Position numbers and translations under genes: made by a program. Shown here in pieces: positions 33,565 through 44,617 of a DNA stretch of 64,000 nucleotides. The stretch comes from Phoma sp. XZ068. Taxonomy: Eukaryota; Ascomycota; Dothideomycetes; Pleosporales; Didymellaceae. The notes beneath the pieces are model-generated. The model had not been told where the DNA came from and ran no database searches. It saw only the letters and a program-made list of their open reading frames with translations. Where the stretch lies: NCBI GenBank assembly GCA_004835665.1, contig RBKR01000002.1:930001-994000 (forward strand), given 5' to 3'. Position 1 is the first letter of the stretch; each line of letters starts with the position of its first letter.

Positions 33565-33647
33565 GTTGTGGTACTTTTCGGCCAGGGGTACTTTTTGGCC
33601 AGGGGTACTTTTCGGCCGGGGGTACTTTTCGGCCACCCCACCACAAC
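33565..33647. repeat. 17-bp x4 tandem repeat bounded by inverted GTTGTGG / CCACAAC
   Basis: Four near-identical 17-bp units (consensus AGGGGTACTTTTCGGCC) fill 33568-33634. A perfect 7-bp inverted repeat (33565-33571 and 33641-33647) flanks them. No obvious target duplication is seen next to it. It may be a small mobile or structured element. Confidence 0.8.
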
Positions 33648-33803
33648 AAGGTATCTTAGCAGGTTTAGAATCAAACTGCAATTGTGCTACTGCGGATATG
33701 TTTCTTCGTTGTGTGTTGGGGTATCTCTCTTTGTCAATGCTTCGAGAAGGGTTGGGAGAGATCAATTGATTGTTCACTTTTTTTAGCATCACATAGGTAG
33801 TTC

Positions 33804-33804
<1 letters not shown>

Positions 33805-33845
<41 letters not shown>
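33805..33845. repeat. GATT tetranucleotide microsatellite
   Basis: About ten uninterrupted GATT copies. Confidence 0.95.
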
Positions 33846-33847
<2 letters not shown>

Positions 33848-34104
33848 TAAGATTCAAGTAATCAACGTCATGTAGAGAAGGATAATCCAACTTCAGCCTC
33901 CTAGAGGGCATATCGAAGTGCTAAGCTACAGATTTATATATAACGGCACTGCTAATAAAACTACTTCTTGTTCTCCACAATGCCTTGGCACTTTTAATCA
34001 GCGATCTTCTGTCGTTTAGGTAATCCCTTGTTGCGAATCGCATAGTTCTGACAGAAGCCAGAAGGAACATTATCAACGCCTGATATGCGTCCCGCGCCCT
34101 ACTC

Positions 34105-35883
34105 CTATAGAGTCTTATCGACGTTGTAGTCATCGTAGTTCTTAACCACCTGCATGTCCCGCGCTGCCTTCTGAACGAACACGCTGTATGCTGGAATGAC
34201 TTGAGGTGCTGTAGTGACTTTGTCAAGGCTATCCGCAGCCTCTGTCGTGGTGCTCTCGAGAATGGTCTCGGTTTGGTTCGCGGTGTGAGACTCGATTGAT
34301 GAAGATTCGGTTTCAGCAATGACAGCCTCAGTCTGCTCGACCTCAATGTCATCCTCAGGCTGTTCGACCTTAATGTCAACCTCCGTCTGCTCGACCTTGA
34401 TGCGAATACGTCCTTCCGTTACTTCAATGCCTTCGGGTACTGGAGTGGTGAGCTGCGATCCGACAGGAAGGCTATCGGCCTCATTGCTGACATTCGCGGC
34501 TTGGTCAATCACAACATTCTCTTGCGGCTCGACAGATACGATCTCAGCTTCGTATCCTGGCGCAGCAACGATTGCACGATCTGAAAAGCCCAGAGGCGAT
34601 GATGCGCGAACGGTTTCCTGGTCGTACGCACCAGCTACCTCAAGCATCTCCTCATCCTCATCGGTTAAGCGGGGCTGCTCAGCCATTGGAGTGATGGGCT
34701 CTTTCAACTGTTTGGCTGCGACCTGAGCTGCTTCTGTTGCTTCGATCTCCCGAGATGTAGCGTCGGCTCGAGCGACCATCTTTCCGCGTAATCGCTTCTT
34801 GTCTGACTGTTTGGGCGAACGCTTCTTAGCCACACCCGCAGTGTCGCTTATCTTTGGAGCTGATGGCTTCTTTGGCGACTTTTTTGATGCAGCCTTCGCC
34901 TTTGATTCGGCAGCCTTCTGAGCCGCAAACAACTTCTCAAGAGGAATGTCCTTCTCGGTGTCCACTGTTGGTGCTTCTCCCTTGTCGTACGTAGACTTGT
35001 AGACGAGATATTCGTGACGAATGCTCTCGGTGAAACGACCCTTCGGATACTGGCCTTCCTCCGATCCAGTGACTGGGTGGACTCGATGATTGAACTGCGC
35101 AGCAGCATCCCACATAGAGATGTCCGGATTCTCGGAAAAGATCTGTGCTAGTGCCTGACGCTCAGTTGGTGTAAAGGACAGCTCTTTGTTGGACTTGGCT
35201 TTGATGGCCTCCTGCAATGCCTTGTTTACATCGTTGAGAGCACCCACGTCGTTCCAGTCTGCGATCATACCACGTGCGTAGTAATATCCCACAGCCTTAC
35301 GCTTGGGTGCTTGATTCGTCTTGCCGATGGGACGCACGTCCATGAGCGGAAGCCACATGTGGTATGCTTGATCGTAATCTCCGATGTATCGGCTGCCGCG
35401 CTTGAGACGAACAGCGCCCTTGCGATCTTCCCACAGAGGTGGATGTACTGCGCCATCGCTGGTTCGGGCTGCAGGCTGGGGGTCGGCAGGCTTGGTTCCC
35501 CCTGGACGAGGAACGATACCCCAGTGGGGCTGTACAGGAGGTATCGCAGCGCTGGCTGCCTCGGGCTTCCAGGGTACCAAGCCGTCACCAGCCTTCCGCT
35601 TTGCCTCCACCTTCTTCGGCTCGCTGACAGAGGCGATATCATTGACGGTTACTCTAACTTGTGCTTCGTTTTCTAATATCTGCTCTCCATTCATGGGGCC
35701 TTGTGTAGCCTCCTGTTCACGTTCGCCTTCTGGAGATCCAAGGTCAATGACTTCTGTCGCTTGCGGCGCCTGATCTGCAGATGTTGTCGCCAAGTCTGTG
35801 ATCTCAATTTTGATCTCTAGCTTTGGCTTTTTGCTCTCGTGCTGCTCCTCGACCGGGGACGAAGGCGAAGTCCGTTTGGACAT
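34105..35883 (-). CDS. Hypothetical nuclear-type protein with SUMO-consensus repeats
   Basis: A single-exon 592-residue protein with no domain I recognise. A mid-region (about 150-290) is the most ordered-looking part, with several aromatic residues (YIGDYDQAYHMWLPLMDVRP; ENPDISMWDAAAQFNHR). It is followed by a Lys-rich stretch (KKSPKKPSAPK, KKRSPKQSDKKRLRGK) that resembles bipartite nuclear localisation signals. The rest is acidic and low-complexity. The SUMO acceptor consensus psi-K-x-E occurs as IKIE at 24-27 and as IKVE twice near 490-505, with a variant IEVE after them. A chromatin or nuclear-body role is possible but inferred. Confidence 0.75.
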   Translation of the reverse strand: MSKRTSPSSPVEEQHESKKPKLEIKIEITDLATTSADQAPQATEVIDLGSPEGEREQEATQGPMNGEQILENEAQVRVTVNDIASVSEPKKVEAKRKAGDGLVPWKPEAASAAIPPVQPHWGIVPRPGGTKPADPQPAARTSDGAVHPPLWEDRKGAVRLKRGSRYIGDYDQAYHMWLPLMDVRPIGKTNQAPKRKAVGYYYARGMIADWNDVGALNDVNKALQEAIKAKSNKELSFTPTERQALAQIFSENPDISMWDAAAQFNHRVHPVTGSEEGQYPKGRFTESIRHEYLVYKSTYDKGEAPTVDTEKDIPLEKLFAAQKAAESKAKAASKKSPKKPSAPKISDTAGVAKKRSPKQSDKKRLRGKMVARADATSREIEATEAAQVAAKQLKEPITPMAEQPRLTDEDEEMLEVAGAYDQETVRASSPLGFSDRAIVAAPGYEAEIVSVEPQENVVIDQAANVSNEADSLPVGSQLTTPVPEGIEVTEGRIRIKVEQTEVDIKVEQPEDDIEVEQTEAVIAETESSSIESHTANQTETILESTTTEAADSLDKVTTAPQVIPAYSVFVQKAARDMQVVKNYDDYNVDKTL

Positions 35884-36836
35884 TGTATCGATGAACGTTC
35901 GTAGACTCGTCGTTGACGGGGCAGTTGAGTATGGGTTGTTGTATTTGGAAATCAGGTAATTTGGATTTGCTTATTGGGGGAGCATGAAGAAAGACTTAGC
36001 GATACATATAGTAACCTGACCAACAGTGAAAGAGTGTGCTTAGACTGTGCCTCAGTGAAAGGCAGTGTTCGTACTCGAGCACTCGAATGGTCGAGGTCAT
36101 CTCTTTGTTCACGCTCAATGTCGATAAACCCTTGCGAAAGAAGTGCAATAGTATTGGAGGACAACAAAGGAATTGTAAGACGCGAAAGAACGCTATGATG
36201 GAAAATGCGATACTGCAGGTGGCTAACTTCTACCTTACATTTAGAATTTGATTGACCAAGCCCCCAAACGATACAAGCATTTGAGAGGGAAATCGCATAC
36301 ACACTCAGAGCTGCGCAGTATAATCTGAACAATTTCTTTTCCGGGCAGTGCAGCTTCGCACCTTTGATCTATATATGCTGATGATTCAGCAAGGAACCGC
36401 ATAACGAGGAGATCCGCAGTCATTAGCACTGCATGTGTGCAAATTGATGCGAAGGCATACCCTCAAAGCTTTTGGCTGCAGTAAATCGTGTGAGCTCAAA
36501 CTAAGTTGCTGGGAAGTCTTCATCATATTTCAGTTGTCGACATGACGCAGTCAACGCGTGCTAAGATTCGGCAATTTGAACCTTCGAGGTTTCTGATACG
36601 ACATATATTTTTCCCTACACTTAAGGTTACGGTCGAGAGGATATTGATACGTGTACAAAACTAAGATGGCCTCGCTATATCATCTCCGATGGGACTACCT
36701 AGGTATAGCATTTAGCATGTCTCAGAGCGTAGTTGCAAGTTCGGGAGATCCCAACTATCGGCAGACGTCTCCCTTGAGTACTTTCAACATTTGTGCATCG
36801 TCTGTGGGGACTATCAGAATAGTGAATTTTGTCCCA

Positions 36837-37094
36837 AGTAGTGAAGTGGTGTGTTTTGGCGCATTGTGGCTGGCCAGGCGCTGCACGAAGTCGTTGCCAG
36901 GACAGATGACGGGGTAACCAGACTAGCGGATACCATCGAAACGGCTCGAGATTATATTTGGGGTGGACACCCAAGTCAATGCTACGATTTATGCTGAGTT
37001 GGAATTTTGGATTGGAGTTGTAGCACATGCGACTGAGACGGTAGAGACGTCAAAGACAATGCTGGACGAGTTGCTTAGGAACACAAGTCGCTGA
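36837..37094 (+). pseudogene. Relic of an unrecognised helical protein
   Basis: One frame reads a coding-like helical peptide (VAGQALHEVVARTDDGVTRL then ADTIETARDYI). About 36.95 kb the similarity in character moves to another frame (VDTQVNATIYAELEFWIGVV then a helix ending LLRNTSR and TGA at 37092-37094). Stops precede both segments. This is what a frameshifted 3' end of a gene looks like. Family unknown. Confidence 0.3.
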
Positions 37095-37933
37095 GATTTC
37101 CTAGAATCACTCTCTGCATGCCACGATCGAATATAATTATCACAGTTTTCAATTTAAATTCATGAAAGTGGAGTCCTCGGAATATACTTCAGGGTCAGCT
37201 GATTGATCTGCAGGGAAAGGAAGGATAGACTAGCGCAAGGATGAAGTAATCCTGTGCGGCGAATGTGCATCGAATTCGTGCATGCGAATGTCCGTCCTTT
37301 GTCGATGACCAAGGTGCCGTTGTTGTACAAAACGGATCTAGCCCGCCGTGACATCCGAGGCTGCCGTCACACGGCATGCGAACCCGCATCTCGTCTTTTC
37401 GTTGCATGCGCCTGATGCTTCTCTCGACTGAGAGAACGGTATCTCGGCACAAGAGAGATTACGGTGCCCTAGATATGGTAGTTCAAAGGCAGCAAGTTGA
37501 GTGTGGGTGAGAGCCTCGAGCACTACATTCACCCAGGATGGTTCTTGCATGAAAGCGGTCAAGTAAGACGGTCGCTGTTGGTTCAGACGAAGTGAGGCTA
37601 GCCACGCATTACGTGCATTCGCCAGGCGCCGGGTGAGCGTCAGCGAAAGTGTCATGTCAGAAATCTCACAGAGTATACAGATTAGCAGGTCCTTCAGATA
37701 TTGGAACGTCTGATGTTGATGAGAAATGGCATGTTGAATGTCGTGAAGCGAAAAGTGATGTCTGAGGTCTGCCCAAGCGAGGAAGTCGCGCTAGTGAGTC
37801 GCTAAAGCTGGCTCCGCATTTCTCGTTCTCGTCAGTCCACGAGAACAACCCCAGCTACCGCCCACGCATAACAATGAATAGATCTCGAAAACTTCAGAGA
37901 CATTATAGTTAATCCAGATTTTTGCAATCCGGC

Positions 37934-38155
37934 ATGGCCGCTGCATTAGTTGCTCTGCTGGCTGCTGGCCTTGTCATCATCCAGCCTTATGGCGTCTGCT
38001 CAGCCCTATAACGTATCCAACTTCTGTGCTTATTGCAGGGGTCTTACATACGTCTTGCAGCTGTCATACGCCCAACCAAGGAGAGGGCGAAGCACGCGAG
38101 TGTCCGTCACGCGGCTGCTGACTCTATTGACGAGGCACGGTCTGTTCCGAAGTAG
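37934..38155 (+). other. Possible tiny secreted-peptide gene
   Basis: ATG 37934 opens a signal-peptide-like stretch (MAAALVALLAAGLVIIQPYG) that hits a stop after 25 codons. A 45-nt GT...AG interval (about 37994-38038, containing CTATAAC) would join it to a coding-like tail ending ADSIDEARSVPK and a TAG. The donor GTCTGC is weak, so this is speculative. Confidence 0.15.
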
Positions 38156-38558
38156 TGCTTATCTAGCTCGGCAGCACAGCCAACAGCATTGACAGAACAT
38201 GCATCCCGTTGTTCGGTGGAGATTTTGACAGGCATGGTGTAACCTTTTTTGCACAATGCAGCATGACACGCCTGAGGAACCGCTTAGCTTCGCCCCAACG
38301 CCTCCAACCTTGTTCTAAATTCGTTGGTGGAAGATGCTCGGTGCCTGTCCTTTTTGGGTCCTTGAGCAATCAGCATCAGACGAGCGATCACGACAACGAC
38401 CGGGAAAATCTTCCATACAATGGCCTAAAATAAGCCTGCGGCTTAACTGTCTGAGTACAAGAAGCACGGCGTCCGTCAGCGTTGAAAAGCTGTGCACTAC
38501 CAGCTCACCTGCGTTCGCCTGAGATCTGTCATACGGTGCTCGGCTGTACCCTTTCACA

Positions 38559-40427
38559 ATGTTGTCACTTCTTATACTATGCCTCTCCTTTGCAGCCGTT
38601 GCATTTGCAGGCCAGTGTCACTTCAAACTCGAGCTGACATTCGAACCCGGATCCCCTGATGGATATCAAAGGGATATGATCCTCGTCAATGGGCAGTACC
38701 CAGGTCCCTTACTTGAGATACAGCAAGGTGATTGGGTAGAGATTGAGGTGGTGAATAATATGCCCTTCAACTCTAGTATCCACTATCACGGTCCGTCGGC
38801 CACAATCTGGACCAGTTGTACCTAGCTAAGTCCTACAGGCATCCACCAGACAGGCACACCTTGGGCCGACGGCGTACCCGGACTTACACAGCGACCTATT
38901 CAGCCTGGCGACTCTTTCAAATACAAGTGGTACGCAGATCAGCATGGCAGCTACTTCTACCATGCCCACAGCCGTGGTCAGATTGACGATGGCGCCTACG
39001 GACCTATCACCATTAAGCCTAAGTCTGGCGTTTTGAAGCCTTTCGACAAGATCGCCCCTCAGGATGTCAACTTACTAGAGGAAGCTGAAGCTAACGCTTC
39101 TCCTCTCTTGCTGTCCGACTGGCGCCACCGAACCTCTGAAGAGACCTGGGCAGACCAGCTGGCATCTGGTTTAGAGAGTGCTATCTGCATGGACTCCCTG
39201 CTCGTAAACGGCAAAGGTGCTGTAGACTGCTGGTCGAGAGAAGAAATCACCCAGTTTACCAGCCCCGGCATTGCCCCAGTGTTGACAAAAGCCAACCTTA
39301 AATTGACTGACAAAGGATGCTTCCCTCCAGCACTCTTCCAAATTCTTCTCGGCAACAGCTCAACAATCAATGCTGCAGCTCTTCCTCCTTCAGTATTTGA
39401 AGTATGCACGCCAACAAAGGGTAGCCGCGAGACTATCAAAGCCCCAAGCGGTAAGAAGTGGCTAGCCCTAGATGTCATCTCCACAGCTGGCATCGACACT
39501 TTCGCCTTCAGCATCGACGAACACCCACTCTGGGTTTACGCCGTCGATGCGCATTACATTGAGCCAGTAAAGGTCGATGTCCTGACTGTTGCAAACGGAG
39601 ATCGTTACTCTGTCTTCGTTGAACTTACCAACCCCGGCAACAAGAATAATTTTGGAATCCGCGTCGCTTCCCTCGCCCTCGCACAGCTGATTGACACCAC
39701 CGCCCTCTTTACTTATGAGAATTCTGGTTACAGTACCTCCCATGGTCCGTACACGAACAGTACTGGCCTGGAGCTAACATCGACGCCATACACAAACCGC
39801 GCCGGCTTGCCCATCTCGCCCGACACCATCGTCCTAGACCACGCAACCACTAGTCCCTTCCCTCCACAATTCCCGCAACCAGCACCTTCGCCAGCTCAAA
39901 CATTCTTCCTCAGCACCGGCAACGTAGGGAATAGCTATACCTGGGCGCTTAACGCCACGCCATTCAGCCACACACAGCTCGACAATGCCGCACCCATACT
40001 CTACTCACTCCCAACATTGCGCAACGGGGACGGCAACATCACGCTCGTAACTCAGAATGGTACATGGATCGATCTCGTCATCCTCGTGCCCAATCTCTCG
40101 CAGCCACCACATCCAATCCACAAGCACGGCAATCGAGGCTTCATTCTCGGCGCAGGCCAAGGGAAATTCACATGGCCGGACGTAGCTAGTGCCGCGGCCG
40201 AGAAGCCTGAATTGTTCAACCTGGTCAATCCAAGTTACAGAGATGGATTTGTTACGCCCCCATCTAGTACACAGCCGACGTGGTTGGCGGTTCGGTACAA
40301 GGTCGAGAACCCCGGCGCGTGGATGCTGCATTGCCATATCCAGAGTCATTTGAATGGCGGCATGGCGGTCGTGATACTGGATGGTGTGGATGAGTGGCCG
40401 TATGTGCCGGACGAGTACAAGAATTAA
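38559..40427 (+). CDS. Secreted multicopper oxidase
   Basis: Laccase/ferroxidase-superfamily enzyme. Exons 38559-38790 and 38839-40427, with a 48-nt intron (38791-38838) exactly after the first copper motif. Product is 606 residues with a signal peptide (1-17). Copper ligands by order: HYHG (His75, His77), HAHS (His119, His121), HPIHKHG (His502, His505, His507) and HCHIQSH (His575, Cys576, His577, His581). Several N-x-S/T sites fit secretion. HYHG replaces the usual HWHG, and the third motif ends HKHGN rather than HxHGH. The three-domain layout and these motifs suggest the ascomycete pigment/Abr1-like group rather than a classical laccase, but this subgroup call is tentative. It is convergent with an MDR reductase whose stop is about 105 nt away. 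Confidence 0.92.
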
Positions 40428-40532
40428 CGCGTTACTAGAGAGGATAGATGCACACATGGAGTGTAATGTGTAATGAAGTATTATAATATTTGTATAATGA
40501 TGCTGATGCTTTTCTTCTCTGTGTTGCTAAAA

Positions 40533-41684
40533 TTACTGCTTCACTCTGATAACAACCTTTCCGAAGTGTCCACCGCTGAACAGATACTGGAGTGCTTTAT
40601 CCGCCTCCTCGAATTTCCACACCTTGTCGACCACAGGCTTGATCTGCTTCTCATCGTAGAACTTGAGCATGCGCTGGAACTCGTCGCGTGGGCCATTGAT
40701 GATACCCTTGAGCGTGACGTTCCTCTTCAGACAGAGCAGGTTTGTGTTCGTCCTGTCGCCTGCTTCATCCTGCTTTCCACTCAGGTAGCCAATGCAAGCG
40801 ATCAGCCCGCCAAAGCGCACGCACTCGAAGGACTTGCGCAGGGTCTGGGCACCGCCGACTTCGATGACGACATCTGCACCGCGGTCATTTGTGAGCTTCA
40901 AGACTTCGTCATCCCAAGCCGGTGTGTTGCAGTAGTTGATTCCCTCTTTTGCGCCAAGCTTCTTCGCGCGCTCAAGCTTCTCATCGGAAGAGGATGTAAT
41001 AATAACTTCTGCACCAGCTGCGCTAGCAATCTGAGCCGCGGAAATCGAGACACCACCTGTACCCTGGCACACAACCGTCTCTCCCGCACCGATGATCTCG
41101 CCTTTGGGCCGCATGCAGTTCAGACTGGTCCACGCCGTCACGGCGGCGATTGGCAGGCATGCTGCCTCGTCGAAGGAAAGGTACTCGGGCACCTTGACCA
41201 ACCCGTAGGTAGGGAAGACGCGATACTGAGTCAATACGCCAGGAAGTGGGTTGCCAAGACCATTGCCCATGTCACGCGCTTGCACTTGGCCGGTGATGTG
41301 GGTCTGCGCAAAGGTCGAGACAACGCGATCGCCTTCCTTGAGAGCAAAGGCAGGGTTCTTGTAAGGGTCGGAGGTGTTGTTGGAAGAGGGACCTACAGCG
41401 ACAACGACACCGCACATATCGCTAGCGGGTACTACGGCAGGAGGCTGTTCGACTTGCTTGTGGTGGTTGTAGAGGCCCATGCAGACTGGGTGGTGTTAGG
41501 TGTCACGTCTCGCGGATTAACATTGCGTCGACATACCCTCAGTATCTCTGTAATTCAGCGAAACAGAATGTATCTCGACGAGAACCTCGTCCTCGCCGGG
41601 TGTTGGGATGTCCGCCTCTTCCATGTACAGCTTGTCCAGGCCATTTTGGCCGGACTTCCATTGCTTGAGCTTCTGTGGCGCCAT
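40533..41684 (-). CDS. MDR-family NAD(P)-dependent alcohol dehydrogenase/quinone reductase
   Basis: Exons 41684-41537 and 41485-40533 with a 51-nt intron (41486-41536). Product is 366 residues. Joining restores LNYRDTE-VCMGLYNHHKQV, a typical start of this fungal zinc-type ADH-like group. It is followed by VVPASDMCGVVVAVG and the nucleotide-binding motif VVCQGTGGVSISAAQIA. The frame opens upstream to a TTG at 41711; the first ATG is 41684 (MAPQKLKQW). Substrate unknown. It differs clearly from the MDR gene at 20.9-22.0 kb, so the two are not a recent duplicate. Confidence 0.9.
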
Positions 41685-43546
41685 GTTCCAATTCTGTTGT
41701 TGTGGTTCCAAAATTCTATCAATTTCGCAATTTCCCGATGATTGAGTAAGTTGACGTGGACCTGAACGAACTTGAGGATGAAGTCGTAAGAGTGAGCGAA
41801 TTTGTGCTCTTCAATTGATTCTTTGCGATCGGCTTCTTCTTGCTAGCGAATAATCCAGAAACCTCGCTCAACCAGTCTCGGCGATCCTGCGAAAATGGCG
41901 GCGTCGGCATTTTTAAGTACTCCTAGCTCTTCTATGACAGACGTTGGAATCTTTGTAATCCGTGATTCGGGTGCAAGTCGCCGAACCGAGAAAATCAACC
42001 TCAAAACAGTTCTGACAGCGGATGCAAGCCTCCGCGAGTGGGGAAGCCTATGACATATATACCTGGCATTGGCGACGCGGGTACTCAAATGTGGTGTTGG
42101 CAAGCATCGGGTCTAGACGTCACTGGCCGGGATACCCCGAAGCGGCCGAGGTCGAGATAACCATTCGGGTGCCCTCATCCGTGGGAAACCGACTGAGTCG
42201 AGAACGCCATGCGACAAACCTTACAAAACCTCAGCTGCGCGGCCGGCTTCAATTGCGATAGGCTGGCTGTGACTAACATCATCCAAGTAGGCTCTGCTGC
42301 CCAAGAATTGTGATGAAAAGAGATGAACTGCGAGAGGTGCGCGATAATTAGTCGTGTCGCGTGATGACGGCTGTTCGCTGTGGGGAAATTGGCGGTCGCA
42401 AAGACGTCAGAAACAATACTGTCGGCAGCGCATCGTCGATAAGCACACCACACAGCGCCATTCGATTCGATACATTCAGACAAGGGACCGAGAGCCAAGG
42501 ATACCTAAGTTACCAAGGCCAGGCTGGTGGCCACCACCTAGGCTCCTCCTCCGTTCATTGTGGACGATGGGTGCCTTGTTGGATACTCAAATACATCGTA
42601 CAGAACCGCATACTGCAATGCTATTTGTGGTTAAGGTGAGACTAGAAATGACAAGTCCTTCAATCTCGGGACTATTAAGTCCTTGAGCAGATGAATGTTA
42701 TTTATAGGTCTCGGCTTAACTTGGTCCTCGGAGCGTGTTCCGGTGCGAGATCGTAGAGTGACTTGCGCATCGAGCAGAAATGTTAAAACGCACCTGGTAT
42801 GGCATCACATGACGAACAGTCACTACACAATTAGTGTGTAGCCCAAGCACTGCGCACACAACTTCATACGTCATTCGATAGGCTGTGCAGCGCCTTCTCG
42901 GCAGCGCCCGGATATTCCCGAGCGCTGAACACTGTGTAGTGAAGTCGTGAATATAAGGTGCCATTTGATTCGGCATCTAGGTACGGCTTGCACAATCGCG
43001 ACATTGTTGCAAAAGTTCAATGCCATAGGAGTCACTCCATGTGACAATCCTCACACAAATTTTGCTCTCGTAGGAATACCGATCACAATGTTGTCTGGTC
43101 TTTTCCGCTCCAACTTAAACAGTTGTGCGTGGAGCAGTCTTTCCGGATGGCAATGACTGAAATCGTTGCATTGGCCATTAGGACGCATACACAGGTCTGG
43201 GGGTGGCTTGAGTCATGCATGCAGGTTTTATCGATGGCTCCAACATCAGTCGGCAAGTGCGAAGGGTTGGAGGAGAGTGTGAGAGGTGTAAAAATCGAAT
43301 CATCGGTGACCGACTTCATATATCATTTGGTTTCGTACACTACTGTTATATGATCCCGACGGGATCAGTGATGACCACAAGGCTTGTAATTGACCATTTG
43401 TTATCTCGAGAGAGCGATGACTGGTGAATTGCCTCTTCTTGTAACTTGTGAACAGTGGTCACTATAAACCATCAGCCGATGCTGAGCGGGGCTGGTGAAA
43501 CAACTTACAAGGCCTCTGAGAAACGAGAGCCATCGGCTGCTCCTGA
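41685..43546. other. Gene-poor interval
   Basis: About 1.9 kb without a convincing gene, repeat or RNA. It holds the MDR promoter at its left edge and the 3' flank of the paralogue array at its right. Confidence 0.45.
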
Positions 43547-44401
43547 TCAGATGTCGACCTCGACGCGGGCTTTGCCCAGCACATCATGACCCCACTCGCG
43601 CATGAAGTCGGCAAAATCCTCGAGGACCTGCTGCTTTTCATCCGTGTTGTTGCCGTTGCTCAACCAAGCTTGCTCCGCCGCCAGCGCAAGCTCAGCGCTA
43701 GAACGACGATGGAGCCAGCCCAGAGCCAACTCGAGCGGACCCATCTGAAAAAACCAAATGGTAGCTGATATCTCAAAATCCTCATTGCTAACAGCTTCCT
43801 CGTCGTAGTTGACCCAGTCAAAGGTTCCATGAAGCAACTCAAGCAAGCGCCATTGGCCTGAGCTGCCACTTCAGAGGGAGCTGGACGAGGCAGTACTTGA
43901 TACGAGCCGTGATGTTGCCGAATGACAGAAGACCTTTGTACTTCTTGCAGTTTTCGTGCCACTCATCGTGACAGTTCGCGAGGGTCGTCAGACCATCGAA
44001 GATCGTGTCGTAGATGTGTTCACGCTCCAATGCATCTTCGACGTAGAGCTTGCCAGTAATCAGGTGGGAAGCACAGTAATGAAGGAGTGCTGGGCGATCG
44101 ACAGCCTGCAGCACCGTTAGCCATGACCAATATAAGACGCCACAAGACGCACGTTGAGGTAGTTGGTGACTCTGCGTAGATCATCGGCAGTACCAGCAGA
44201 TTCCAAGGTAGGAATCATCTGGTGTAAGGTCTTGAGAATGTCTAATGCCGGCATAATCACGAAGTCGTCGGCGTCTTCAGTGTCAAGTTCAAGCACATCC
44301 ACGTTTTCGACGATGGCAAGCTCTTTCATGTCTAATTTCGAGACACGCTTTGAGGACGCGCTGTTAGTGAAGATGTCGTCTGCTCGCAGGGTTGAAACCA
44401 T
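43547..44401 (-). CDS. Array paralogue A, unrecognised family
   Basis: First of three related head-to-tail genes. Exon 1 (44401-44153) starts MVSTLRADDIF. A 47-nt phase-0 intron (44106-44152) leads to exon 2 (from 44105), beginning AVDRPALLHYCASHLITGKL. Reading on needs either a 46-nt GT...AG intron (43858-43903), giving a 253-residue protein, or a frameshift near 43,870. The paralogues keep the corresponding segment as exon, which favours the frameshift. The 3' part has the family blocks FDWVNYDEE, NEDFEISATIWFFQMGPLEL and SAELALAAEQAW. No signal peptide, membrane segment or known domain is visible. Its promoter shares motifs with paralogue B. Confidence 0.55.
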
Positions 44402-44529
44402 TTTGGCGACTGCTGTAGAAGAATTAGTGACCTCGAGATACAATAAGACAAAATCATGGTAAGTAACAACGTACTTTGATTGGATTCCTTGCGATGGGCG
44501 AGGGAGGAGAAAATAGAATAAGAAAGAGG

Positions 44530-44617
44530 ATATATAAAAGCGCAAGCCTTGCGCTAGCTGGCAGACTGCGCCAATTTTCCTTCACTTTCACTGGCTGAAG
44601 CAAGATGGGACGGCGAG
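44530..44617 (-). promoter_or_regulatory. Promoter of paralogue A: TATA-like box plus shared element
   Basis: On the minus strand a TATA-like box (plus-strand GATATATAAAAG, 44530-44541) lies about 130 nt before the start. About 40-50 nt further upstream is the shared element, plus-strand CCTTCACTTTCACTGG (44580-44595), followed by AAGCAAGATGGRACRGCGA common to A and B. Confidence 0.5.

Larger units (their letters stand above)
33359..34104. other. Repeat-bearing intergenic region
   Basis: Contains the 17-bp tandem repeat element (33565-33647) and a TTGA microsatellite (33805-33845), and otherwise no convincing gene. Confidence 0.5.
35884..38558. other. Gene-poor interval with a likely gene relic
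   Basis: About 2.7 kb with no intact gene. A coding-like relic lies near 36.84-37.09 kb, and a signal-peptide-like mini ORF begins at 37934. The right end is the multicopper oxidase promoter. Confidence 0.45.

Noticed and set aside
33565..33647. CRISPR-like array
   Set aside because: Units are directly adjacent with no spacers, and the host is a fungus.
20934..41684. The two MDR reductases as a recent duplicate pair
   Set aside because: Intron number and position, N-termini and motif details differ clearly.
40473..41741. 422-codon frame antisense to the MDR reductase
   Set aside because: It overlaps the whole intron-containing MDR gene, has no domain, and begins within the multicopper oxidase 3' flank.
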